From: Trypanosoma brucei gambiense DAL972
Taxonomy: Eukaryota; Euglenozoa; Kinetoplastea; Trypanosomatida; Trypanosomatidae
Direction: 5' to 3'
NCBI RefSeq assembly: GCF_000210295.1
Contig: NC_026743.1
Span: 2,914,001-2,978,000, forward strand
Length of the DNA: 64,000 nt
The notes beneath the pieces are model-generated. The model saw nothing but the letters and a program-made list of their open reading frames with translations, had not been told where the DNA came from and made no database searches. Below are positions 31,089 through 41,375 of the stretch, one piece after another. Every line of letters begins with the position of its first letter. Position 1 is the first letter of the stretch. The position numbers and the translations under genes were made by a program.

Positions 31089-31745
31089 CTACATCAAATT
31101 CTTCATCTTCTCCAGCACCTCCGGATGCTTTTGCGTGATTAGTCTCATATCCTCTGGCCGAATGCGTCCATCCTTCCGGACATCTAGAAACATCATAAGC
31201 CGTTGTGCTTCCTCGTTTATGACACGCTTCACCTCCGGATCATCTATATCACAGTCACCAACATACTTCGTTGCTGCGGTGATGGTAGTGACAATATCGT
31301 TTAGGGAAAGAAACCCATCCTGATCAGCATCGTAGGCATTGAACACAACCACAAAAAGTTCCTCCGTACTGTAAATAACTGCCAAGTGGTACAGAAGGAA
31401 CTCGCTAAAGGATATAACCCCATCACAATCACGGTCATAACCCCTGAAAAGATGCTCGTACATCTCCGAACTCGATGACCCTATTCTTTCCCCACCTCCC
31501 CCTCCATCCTCTTCTTCACTGTCTTCATCTACATTTTTGAGATACGACTTCGAATGGGTGTGCTTGTATGTTTTAAACACTTCCGTGCTCTCAATGTAGT
31601 GTTTGAAATCCACCGGTGTCATGATACCGTTGGGTGCTGCACGATGGAACTTAAGGAAAAGAAACTCAATCGCGCCGTCAGAGAAACGACCCTTCACAAG
31701 TTCCTTATAATCCTCCATCTGTGCACGCGAGAACGTATAGCCCAT
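31089..31745 (-). CDS. Small EF-hand calcium-binding protein, calcineurin-B-like, probable N-myristoylation
   Basis: A 218-residue protein. It starts MGYTFSR, which fits the N-myristoylation rule (Gly2, Ser at position 6), so membrane association is likely. One canonical EF loop is visible (DRDCDGVISFSE) and a second good loop ends in Asp rather than Glu (DADQDGFLSLND), implying weaker Ca or Mg binding. A third (DVRKDGRIRPED) has lost a ligand and is probably silent. The arrangement resembles calcineurin B or other neuronal-calcium-sensor-like proteins. An acidic and glycine stretch (DEDSEEEDGGGGG) lies before the first loop. The target protein is unknown. Confidence 0.85.
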   Translation of the reverse strand: MGYTFSRAQMEDYKELVKGRFSDGAIEFLFLKFHRAAPNGIMTPVDFKHYIESTEVFKTYKHTHSKSYLKNVDEDSEEEDGGGGGERIGSSSSEMYEHLFRGYDRDCDGVISFSEFLLYHLAVIYSTEELFVVVFNAYDADQDGFLSLNDIVTTITAATKYVGDCDIDDPEVKRVINEEAQRLMMFLDVRKDGRIRPEDMRLITQKHPEVLEKMKNLM

Positions 31746-32935
31746 GGTTTACTCTAACAAAGAAACTCGTCAGTAATTCCTGATGTTGCGAGGTCTTCCC
31801 TGCTGTCGCTCTAGCACACACACACACACAAAAAAAAACAACAACACCCGTACAGGAGCAATACGGCCACCAACAATTTCACTAAGAAAAAAAAATAAAG
31901 GAAATAAAAGAACCGAGTAGTGCACGTGTGAATTGTGGTTATCAAAGTCGCCTTTTTGGCGAAGGTGGCTCGGGCCTCCCTTTAGAGCCTTTTCGTAGTG
32001 TTAACAACACAGTACCGCCCACATATATAAGTAAATTCATTTGTACAGTTTCGTGAACCTCCCGGCCTCCTTTCGGTTAGTCGGAACCAATTTGTCGAAG
32101 GAAAGGTAAACGCTACTCACACTCAAGTGCAACACCAACATTAAAGGTTACAGATATCTGCCTTTTCAACCCTACACATAACTCGTTTCTCAGGTGTTTG
32201 TGCGTTCCTACACGCCAAAGACAGCGGTGGAGTCAACGGCGCGGACAACAAAAAGATAATATGATGCACACCCGCGGATGCTCTAGTCAGCCGAACCACC
32301 ACTTAGACATTAACTAAACCAATTAGTACCACTTCATCTAATTTAGGAACCCCAAAAGCAAAAAATACACAACATGCGCATGCAATAAACATCCCTCCCC
32401 CCATTTGCGCACGCTCATGAGAACATCACGTGGCGCGCCGTTGCTATGAGGGATGCATTACCTGCTGCTTGTATCACCAGAGCTACTGATATGGAAAGGA
32501 CCACCCTCTCTTACCTCCTCCCCCAACTGTTGGTACGGTTTACTATCGTTAATGTATAAAAAGTAAGGAATATGTGTGTGGGGAGGAGGAGAGAAAAAAC
32601 AAACAAACAAACAAGCACCAAGTCGAACAATTACTCGCAATTACAGCAATGGCATTCGAGAACTTGCCATAATCCGCTGCAATGTACAAAGATGACCTTG
32701 ATGCCCAGGTTCTTGTTGCAAGTCACATGCGGCACTGCTCACAAAACCGCACTGCTGCTGTCCCACAAATGTACAAAGTGCCCCCAACAAAACAGAGAAA
32801 AAGAAAATCATGACACACGAAAAAAAAAAACCCAGTATCCATATGGTATGTCTCGAGAACAACGAGGGACAAATCTAAAAAGCTTGTGAGAAATACAACA
32901 AAACCAAGGATAGCACAATCATGGACAAAACCTCC
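31746..32935. other. Spacer upstream of the EF-hand gene
   Basis: About 1.2 kb with no supported gene. It has a short (CA)n tract near 31814-31829, A-runs, and a purine-rich segment near 32580-32620. By position it is the 3' UTR of the J-domain gene plus the EF-hand 5' UTR. Confidence 0.5.
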
Positions 32936-34828
32936 TCAACCCTGTGGTTTCCTCAGCTGCTGTACGAGAGCAGCACGTTCCCGTCTGACTGCACAACCTG
33001 GAGAGCTTCCCCTTTTGGCAGTTGCTGACAACTTGACATTGAAATTGCTTCCATCACCAACGCTACTCACTCTGCGATGGAAGGTTTTTTGTGGGTCGCG
33101 CTGCGCACCGCTTGCTTCACCACGTGTCTGCACGGTAACGCCGCACGGAGGCACTACCGAGATGTCAGGTTTAGCTTCGTTTACATTGACTGCTGCACGT
33201 GCAGAAATGTCAGAAATAAAGCGTAATTCTCTTTCATAAGGAAGTTGCACTGCCAACGACTTGAGGGCATGCTGGAGGCGCTCAACTTCCTTCTGCAGTG
33301 AAGCAGTGATAACCGCATTCGACTTACGCTCTGCTAACCTTGCTTGTTCTCCATACTTCATATATACAATATGTCGCTCGTTCGCTCTCCGCCTTATCAG
33401 CTGCGTCACCTCGTCTTTTTCGGCCTCTTGCAATTGATGTCGGGCTCCGCACTCGTGCATAGATACATACAACATGTTTCGAAACAACCTTTCCTCCTCC
33501 TCAATGCGTCCCCGTTGTCTTTTTAATAACTTGTTCATCACTAGTTTCCTTTGGAAAAGGCTTAGCATACACCGATAACTGAGCAGCGTACTCTCATATT
33601 CCTGCTTTATGCTCAACCTCCTTGTACTTTCGCGCTCCTGTAGAACAATTGTAGCAAAGCTAATTGCTTCATCTGTGTACAGCATTTTGTACTGTCTATT
33701 ACACATACTTATGAAGAAGCCCGGGTTGTTCGCAAACATTGGATACCTCCTTTCTTCTTCCAACAGGTGTAGGACCTCCCGCGCGAGGTGGTTTTCTTCA
33801 ACATACACAGCCCGCTGCCACAACTCTTTCGTCTGTAAGTACAGGAGTTTCATACGAAGTCCTGCGGCAGCCTCAATAGCCCTACGAACCGTATTCTCAC
33901 TTTCTATCAATGCTGCCCCGCGAGGTCGCAGTCCTGTTGGCCTAATTCGCTGCTCTGATTCTCGCCCCACCCTTCGGTGCAGCACCGTCTCGGACTCGTT
34001 GTTTACAACCGATCGGTTTCTAGTTCCCATTCGTTTATTCAAACCGTCTGTGGAGGCGCAGCGGGTTCTCGGTGAGGGCGTGAACATGCTACTGCTGATG
34101 CTGGTGCTCATCCGGGGATGCTGCGCGGCAGAGGAACGGACTGTGGGTCTACCATTATCTGCAGAAATATGGGCTGATGTACCGCGCTGCACCCGTGATG
34201 AATTCGTACGCCTGGCACTATTAACAGCCCTATGTAACTGGAAAATGTGCTGCGTCTCCTCTCGCCTCATCTGTTGCTTGCGAAGGGCCTCCCGCTCCCG
34301 TTCCCATTGCTCACGCTTTTCCTGCTCCCATCGCTTGCGGAGTTCCGCCTGGTGTTCTTTCTCGCGCTTCCTGAAAAACATCCGCTGCTCTTTCGTATAG
34401 AGTGATGGTCGTACTCCCCGTGGTGTGCTAACGGAGGGCGCGCGTCGACCTGGCCGCTCTGCCTTCCGTAGTGCATATGTGTTGAGCTCTTCATAGATGC
34501 TGGTGGTTGCACAATGTGTGGGTACTTTACCTCCTTTCGCAACCGAACGGGGTGTGGTACTACCGCATCTGACCGAGCCCACACCAAGCGGCTGACGCAC
34601 TCGCAACGCCGTGTCGTATTTCCTCTTTTTCTCTTCGTTGGAAAGAATCTCATACGCTAGGGTAACGCATCTAAACCTCTCTGCTGCCGTCGGGTCGTGT
34701 AGATTTTTGTCCGGATGATACTTAAGGACGAGGGTTTTGTAAGCCTGTCTCACCTCCTCAATGCTACTGAAATCTGGAAGGTGGAGTGTCTGATAAAGTC
34801 GCCTTGATCGCTCAAGGTCATTGTTCAT
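32936..34828 (-). CDS. J-domain (DnaJ-like) protein with long basic coiled-coil tail
   Basis: The ATG at 34828 (MNNDLERSRRLY) gives 630 residues; an in-frame GTG 15 bases upstream is not a plausible start. The J domain occupies about residues 12-75, with LYQTLHLPDFSSIEEVR, the catalytic HPD in KYHPDKNLHD, and AYEILSNEEKKRKYD. It is a type III J protein, with no Gly/Phe-rich linker or zinc centre. The remainder is very Arg/Glu-rich (for example REKEHQAELRKRWEQEKR), predicted long helix or coiled coil, with a low-complexity Ser/Arg stretch in between. It should recruit and stimulate an Hsp70, but the client is unknown. There is no targeting signal. Confidence 0.88.
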   Translation of the reverse strand: MNNDLERSRRLYQTLHLPDFSSIEEVRQAYKTLVLKYHPDKNLHDPTAAERFRCVTLAYEILSNEEKKRKYDTALRVRQPLGVGSVRCGSTTPRSVAKGGKVPTHCATTSIYEELNTYALRKAERPGRRAPSVSTPRGVRPSLYTKEQRMFFRKREKEHQAELRKRWEQEKREQWEREREALRKQQMRREETQHIFQLHRAVNSARRTNSSRVQRGTSAHISADNGRPTVRSSAAQHPRMSTSISSSMFTPSPRTRCASTDGLNKRMGTRNRSVVNNESETVLHRRVGRESEQRIRPTGLRPRGAALIESENTVRRAIEAAAGLRMKLLYLQTKELWQRAVYVEENHLAREVLHLLEEERRYPMFANNPGFFISMCNRQYKMLYTDEAISFATIVLQERESTRRLSIKQEYESTLLSYRCMLSLFQRKLVMNKLLKRQRGRIEEEERLFRNMLYVSMHECGARHQLQEAEKDEVTQLIRRRANERHIVYMKYGEQARLAERKSNAVITASLQKEVERLQHALKSLAVQLPYERELRFISDISARAAVNVNEAKPDISVVPPCGVTVQTRGEASGAQRDPQKTFHRRVSSVGDGSNFNVKLSATAKRGSSPGCAVRRERAALVQQLRKPQG

Positions 34829-37800
34829 AACGCTCAAAGACACCGCCTTCCCCTCCCCTCCTGGTTAAGAGTTTCGACAGATGCTTCTGATCCCTGTGAA
34901 GGAGGATAAGCACGGGAAGATGGAATAAAACAACAACAAAAACAAACGAAGCAACGAAGTCAAATGCCAATTGAAAGCCGACTCGACGTTATCACTGGTG
35001 TTGGTTGCAGCCCTCTCTTTCTCTTTTTAAAAAAATTTTGTTTTCTTCTGCCCACGACCCCCAACTTTCGCGATGCCTTCTTGCCTCTACTGAGTCTTCG
35101 ACTCCGCTTCCCTAGCTCCCGTCTTACGAGATGTGGCGTGTCTCCCCAACTCAGTTTTCTTTTACCACAACCATAAGTAATGTTCATACATTGGAACAAG
35201 AAGAGATACAACGAGAAGGGGGAAAGAAATGAATTAGAGAAAGAGAGATTTTCACGGGCAGTAAACACAACAAAGAATTTAAGTGTAAAACACTGTAAAG
35301 GATGGGTGAAAACGAGAATACCCCTCCCAAAACAACAACAACAACAAATATAATCTAATGGAACGCAAACGACAAACCGATGCCTTTTCCCCCCACTGCT
35401 TATTTGTTCAACTGTTTGGTGGCTTCTTCATATCCTACGATTAAGCAAAACTAATGACAAAAAACGGATTGAAGGAAAAGTAAAAGGAGGAGGAGGAGGG
35501 AAATGATTCAAACAGGTTCCACCAAAAATATGCACAGGTCAACGTAGAGTCAATTTACAAAAGATGATAACAGGGGCAGCATATATATAATATTTATAAT
35601 ATATAGTATATATTATAGCTTATTTATTTATTTATAAACGTAATTATATTTGCATAAATCTGCGACGGTTGCTGCACGCCTCACATGCGGTCAAAGGAAC
35701 ACAACAACACACCAACAAGACGCAACACAGCACGGGTAGGTGAGAAGCGATAGGAAAAAAGTAAAACAAAAAAGGAAATAAAAACAGAATGAAGTAAATT
35801 TTTTTTTTTAAAAAAAAAAGAAGCCGAAAACTAAACAAAACAATGATGGAGGGACATATGCAGATAGACACAGTGATTGATGGAGCGATGGACGGAGTCA
35901 AGTTACAGTTGTAAGGGAGATACAGAGTTCACTGTGTAAACATAAATATATACATATTTAAAGTATTTTTCTTTTTTTTTTTTTGCGACACATGCCTACA
36001 CTATATGCTGCTGTCCGTCATATATAGGTGTTGTACCGAAGAAGAGAGTGAGCATTGGATGAAATATATATATATATATATATATATAAAGAAGCAAAAA
36101 CAAAAAAAAAGTCTCAAACAAACATTGGGGGGGAGGGAGGGAAACCGTAAAGGAAAATATAACGAAAAAGATAAAACTGCTAAAAAACGAAAGGGTATTT
36201 AAACCCCTTTTATTTACATACGACCGCGGCAGGGGCACCACAAAAAAAAAAAACAACAACACTTTTTCCACCTTCAGCTTTCAGGTTATCATTATCTTGT
36301 ATTGCTATCGTTTTTATTATCTTTTGATTGCTGCTGCTGATGCAACCGCCCAACTTGGTAAAGGGGCGAGGTGTTTATCTGAATGCGTGTTTAGAATGAA
36401 AAGAAACAGAAAGAGGAAGAAAAAAAAAGAAGGGAAGGGAAAAGGTAAAAGTTTGGTGGTTATTACAACGCCGTTTTGGCACATGAAGGAAGTTGTGCAC
36501 ACTCAACTCGCCATCTCTTCCTCTTCTGTTATAGACAATACCAAAACAAAACAAGAAATATCAACACCAGTAAATATTAAAACGAAAAAAAAAAGCAAGC
36601 AGATAAAAGCAATAATTGAAAAGAAATCTATCCCACACAAATTAATGGAAAAAAAAACAAATCGCACTTGCCAATTCTTTGTTTTCTTTTGTTTTTTAAA
36701 AGAAAAGGCACAAGAGTTCAGGAGGAGTATGCAGGCCAAAAGAAAAAAAAAACAACAAAAAGTATTGGCGTACAACTCACCACACCATCATCATCACCAT
36801 TACAAGTTGGTAAGGGACTTCAAACAACTTCACTTACCAAACTCTTCTTCCCATCCAATTTAATTCCATCGCGGTCACATCGTCACCGTTTTTTTTTCTT
36901 TCGTTCTTATTATTTTCTTTTTTTTTTTTGATATGTATATATATATATATATATTAAATTGTTACTGCTATCATCATCCCACAGTTTGATGCTGTCACGG
37001 CCACCTGCGACGGCCTGACCATTTCGGTTCATAATACCCAAAACCAACAAAAAGCGTTATCATCATCGTTATTGTGCGAAGGGATTTGTGTGTGTCCTTT
37101 TTGCACGTGGGCTTCCTTTATTTTCTTCCTTCCACTCGCTACTTCTTCTTTCCAACTCCTCATAAAAAAGGAGGAAGTAGTGCCTTCATGAGGAATAACG
37201 ACAAGAATCAGCTAAAAACAAAAACAATAACAATAACAATAATAAAAACGAAAACAACAAAACAGAAAAAGGTCCGTAACGGACACAACACAACGAAACG
37301 AAAAAAGGTCAGCATGAAGGCGCTTGTGCAAAGAGAGAAAAAAAAAAGGAGGATCTGATAATAAAACTACGGGTAAAAGTCAATGTTCGAGTTCACAATA
37401 TCAGCTTTCAGAAGCCGTATTTAACGACGTTTTTTTTTCCCCCCCTCCTCTCTTTCTTTCTTTCTTTCCTTTTTTTTTTGGTTTTAGGTTTATGAAAAAA
37501 ATCATATATATATATATATATGTAGTTAAAAAAGTATGTAAATGACCTGCTTGATATTCCCTGATCCATCTCGCGACTACTTCCCCCCTTCCTCTTTACC
37601 ATTTTCGTCCTTTTTTTTTCTATTCGTTTTACACAACTTATTTTTTAAAAATATTTTTTTTAAAAATTAAGAGTCGTAAAGAAGACAAGCGAATATTAAA
37701 AGCACGAACATAACAACAGACGATTCACAAAATATTGTCTCCCTCCCGTTTTCGAAAAGTTGGGACACGAGGCCTAAACAACAACAACAAAAAAAAAACA

Positions 37801-37932
37801 TCATCGTTACAACGATGTTTCATGTGGCAAAAGGAAAACAAAAAAAAAAAGACAAAAACAAAAACAAAAACACAACCGCAACAATACCATGCGGAAGGGA
37901 AGATAGGAAAGTTTGTTTTTTTTTGAAATAAT

Positions 37933-37970
37933 AGTAATAATAATAATAATAATTATTATTATTACTACTA
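37933..37970. repeat. Trinucleotide inverted repeat
   Basis: TAA units run into TTA units around an AATT centre. The perfect palindrome spans 37941-37964, and pairing can extend after a small bulge through AGT and ACT. As RNA it would form a hairpin of 12-15 bp in the putative PUF 3' UTR. It could equally be a replication-slippage product. Confidence 0.7.
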
Positions 37971-39034
37971 CTACTGCTACCATGGTGTCATCTCTGACAT
38001 TTCTGGGTTTCCACATGGTATTGTTATAGTTGGTGTTGCAGTTGTGATATATATATATATATATATAAATATGTACCCATCCCAATTTATTAAAATACAA
38101 GTCTAAAAAAAAAATTTATTATCATTACTTCGTTTTGGACCTCACCCGTAATAAACCCTCCCCCACCACATTCTTTTCCGAGACGTACCACACCAAAACA
38201 AAACAAAAAACAAAAAAAGAAGAAGAAGGGAGAAACTAAAAAAACAACAACAACACCAACAAATAGAAGGTGCGTGTGTGGAAGAGAGAGAGAGAAGAGG
38301 GAGAGAGGAAATGGGGGGAAAAAAAAAGATTAACCATCAACGCTTCCAGATATCTCTCTCTTTTTTTTTTCCTTCTCCCTTTTTATTTTGATTTTTGTGC
38401 GCGTAGTCACTTAATATATGGTTTTCAGAAAAGCAAAAGAAAAAAAAAACAACAACAGCAGACAACAAAAGAAGAAGAATAAAAATAAAAAAACAAAATC
38501 AAAAGGCACACATATCGTGCAAAAAAAAAAAAAGAAACCCTTATAGAACATCATATTCCCTTTCCTTATGCCACCACACCGTCACCTTCCCCCATCTGCA
38601 TCTGCCTCCACCTCAGCCAATTAAAAAAAAAAAAGCAAAAACCAAAACCAAAAACAACAAAAAACCATAAACGAAAAGTAAAATAAAATAAAGACTATAA
38701 ATAAGACGAGACAAGAATAAAACAACAGGAGTGGCACCGGCAGCGTTACAAGTAAATATGAAATGGAGGGAAGGGGAGGAGGAGGAGGAGGGGGTAAAAT
38801 TTTTTTTAAAAAAAGGAAGGGACGCTCACGAAGGAGGGTTGGAGTTTGGATCTGGGAATGATGTACTCTACAAAACAAAACAACAACAACAACAACAACA
38901 ACACACCACACGGAAATCATATGTGTAGTCGTCTCCACGTATTTAAACAGACGTGAAGAAGAAGAAGAGGGATTGAGGGATTGGTAAGAAGGGTTGCCCT
39001 CCCATCGACGCGCTGTTAAAATTAGAAGGACTTT

Positions 39035-39039
<5 letters not shown>

Positions 39040-39067
<28 letters not shown>
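39040..39067. repeat. (CT)n microsatellite
   Basis: Fourteen CT units. On the minus strand this reads (AG)n and so is not a polypyrimidine splice signal for genes of this cluster. Likely length-variable between strains. Confidence 0.9.
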
Positions 39068-39072
<5 letters not shown>

Positions 39073-41375
39073 TTATTTATTTATTTTTGCTTATTGTTCT
39101 GCTCCTACATATTAACTCAATCACACACAGATATGTAAATAAATAAACGAATACACTAGTACATATATGCATATATATATATATATATGAATGTATATGT
39201 ATACCCTACTCATTTCATTTTATTTTCTTTAAACCGTCAGCTTCAGCATTCTCAGTTACTCACGCATTCTTTATTTACTTCTCTTTGTTTTCATTGCGCT
39301 TGCGTTTGTATGTGGGATGAAAAGAATATAACAACAATAACAATATTAATGGTAATAACACGTCCCAATAAACCACAACCAAAAACCAGTAAGCAAAATA
39401 CAAATGGGAAAGGGGTGGAAAGAAAAAAAGAAAACACATTCGTTACAACAAACAGACGCACAAACTCGGAGTATATGCACACCAAATGAAGCAAACTCAA
39501 CGTGAAAGTCATACCGACCGAACAGCTGAAATAACAAACAAATCATCACACATTTGAAGTCAAATCAAAAACTAACGGCATCCATGAGCTTTTTTGCCCT
39601 TCCGCTCACAGTGTAGTGAGGAAACAAAAAAAAACAGGTAAGGGCACAACTGCATCATAGAAGTGAAGTGAAGTGAAGTGAAGAGAGAAAGTTATAAAAT
39701 ATCTCTGCACTTCCCTCTCTGCCTACGTTCGTGATCGGTGCAAGCGGAGTTTCGCAAACAAAATCAAAAAAAAACATAAAGTCAAAACAACACATTCAAA
39801 ATGCACTCCCCTCCACTTTTTCTCTTTATTTCCTCCGGTTTTTATTTCATTCTGGTCACACATCCCAGTCTGTCACATCACATCACATTTGCCCCTTCGC
39901 TTATTATTTTTATTATATTTCCTCACCTACATTTTCCTCTTCTTTTTTTTTTCATTAGTTATGTTTCTTTTTTTTTTCTTTGCTGTCTTCTACTTTTTCC
40001 ATTCGCAGTGAAAGTAGTTTCCCCACTGACGTATTTTTATTTTCTTCTCTTAATATAAGTATACCTATCATTAGGTATTTTGTCTGAACAAATATATATA
40101 TATATATATATATATAAATATAACCGTACATACCCATACATATATATATATATTTTTTTAAAAAATTTTCTCTGACTTACATTTAGACAAAGTGGAAGAT
40201 ATCCCTCCCTCTCTCTTTTCTTATATTTGCTTTTGAGATTCACTCTTCGCCTATTATAATCACTGTTATATATTTTTGTTTTGTTTTTACCTACGTATCA
40301 TGCGTGCCGACGGCAATGTGTAAAAAGGAAGGAAGTGAAAGGGGGGAGGAATGATGGACTCGAAAAATTTTTAGTTTTTCTTCTCATCTATTTATTTTTA
40401 TCTTATTTATTTTTGTATTTTCCGGCTCACAGTTTCTTTTCCTTTGTAATTTTTCTTGAGCATGTGGCAATAGTAGACATCGACCACGGGTTAAGTTTGT
40501 TCACACAATCACAAATGAAAGAAACTAAAAGAAACAGAAAAAAAAACACCAATAATAATAATAATGGTAATAGTAATAACAAGCGAAAGACATAACTCGA
40601 TTCTTTTGTAATTTCTTTTCCTTTTTTTCTTTTTCTCCACACAGACACAGAACAACAGCTGCAACGACAATCATATCCACACACACACACAAACACATAA
40701 TATAAACAGTTGAAAGCAGGCACCAATGCCATGCAGAAGGATGGAAAATGAAGATGGAATTGGGGTAATTAACTAAATAAGGATCACAAAACAAAACAAA
40801 GACGCACACACAAACACATAAAGAAAGGAAAAAAAACAAAAGGAATATAACGGAGGTGTGGGAAGGAAAACATTAACGGGGTGGAGAGCCAAAAGTACAT
40901 ATAAATGAATGGACCCATATTCCTCTTTCTGTTTCTCCTTCCTTTCCCTCCGAGTTCAAAATGAGATTTTGGTGACTCATATATATATATATATATTCTT
41001 TACATTTTTACCTTCATTTTCATTATGATGCGCGGAAAATAACATTAAAGGAAAACGGAAAGAAATGTATATACTCACACGCACAAACTCATCTGGACGT
41101 AAACGTACGTGAAGGCGTCTTTTTTTTTCCTTTTTCTTTTTTTAAATAAAGGAGGGGGCCCTTAGTTGGAAGTTTGTCTTCTCCCTTCTAATACCTGAAA
41201 ACTTTACCTTTAAAGCCAACGTGCATTTCGAAAACAGCTATCACAGCAATATTAAAGGGATAAAAAAAAACAAATGAAGCAACGACAACAATAACAACAC
41301 GTCCCCCCCCCCCCCACTAACAAACAAACATCCGCGTAGATAAACGCTAACACCTGCATGACGCTCCTCTACCGC

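Larger units (their letters stand above)
34829..41375. other. Extreme 6.5-kb gene-free spacer after the PUF gene (long 3' UTR candidate)
   Basis: No frame here looks coding; the short ones are Lys- or Phe-rich translations of homopolymers. The stretch is very AT-rich with many (TA)n tracts (about 36063-36088, 36934-36954, 37503-37521, 38047-38066, 39167-39188, 40090-40116, 40978-40995), (CT)n at 39040-39067, (CAA)n at about 38880-38902, an AAGTG pentamer array at about 39661-39684, and a trinucleotide inverted repeat at 37941-37964. On the minus strand it directly follows the PUF stop codon. Trypanosome RNA-binding-protein mRNAs often have multi-kilobase 3' UTRs, so most of it may be one. A hidden non-coding RNA or unannotated small gene cannot be excluded. 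Confidence 0.6.

Noticed and set aside
36211..36218. UGUAAAUA site on the minus strand in the putative PUF2 3' UTR (another, UGUAUAUA, at 35947-35954), suggesting autoregulation
   Set aside because: Two matches in 6.5 kb of AT-rich sequence are about what chance allows.
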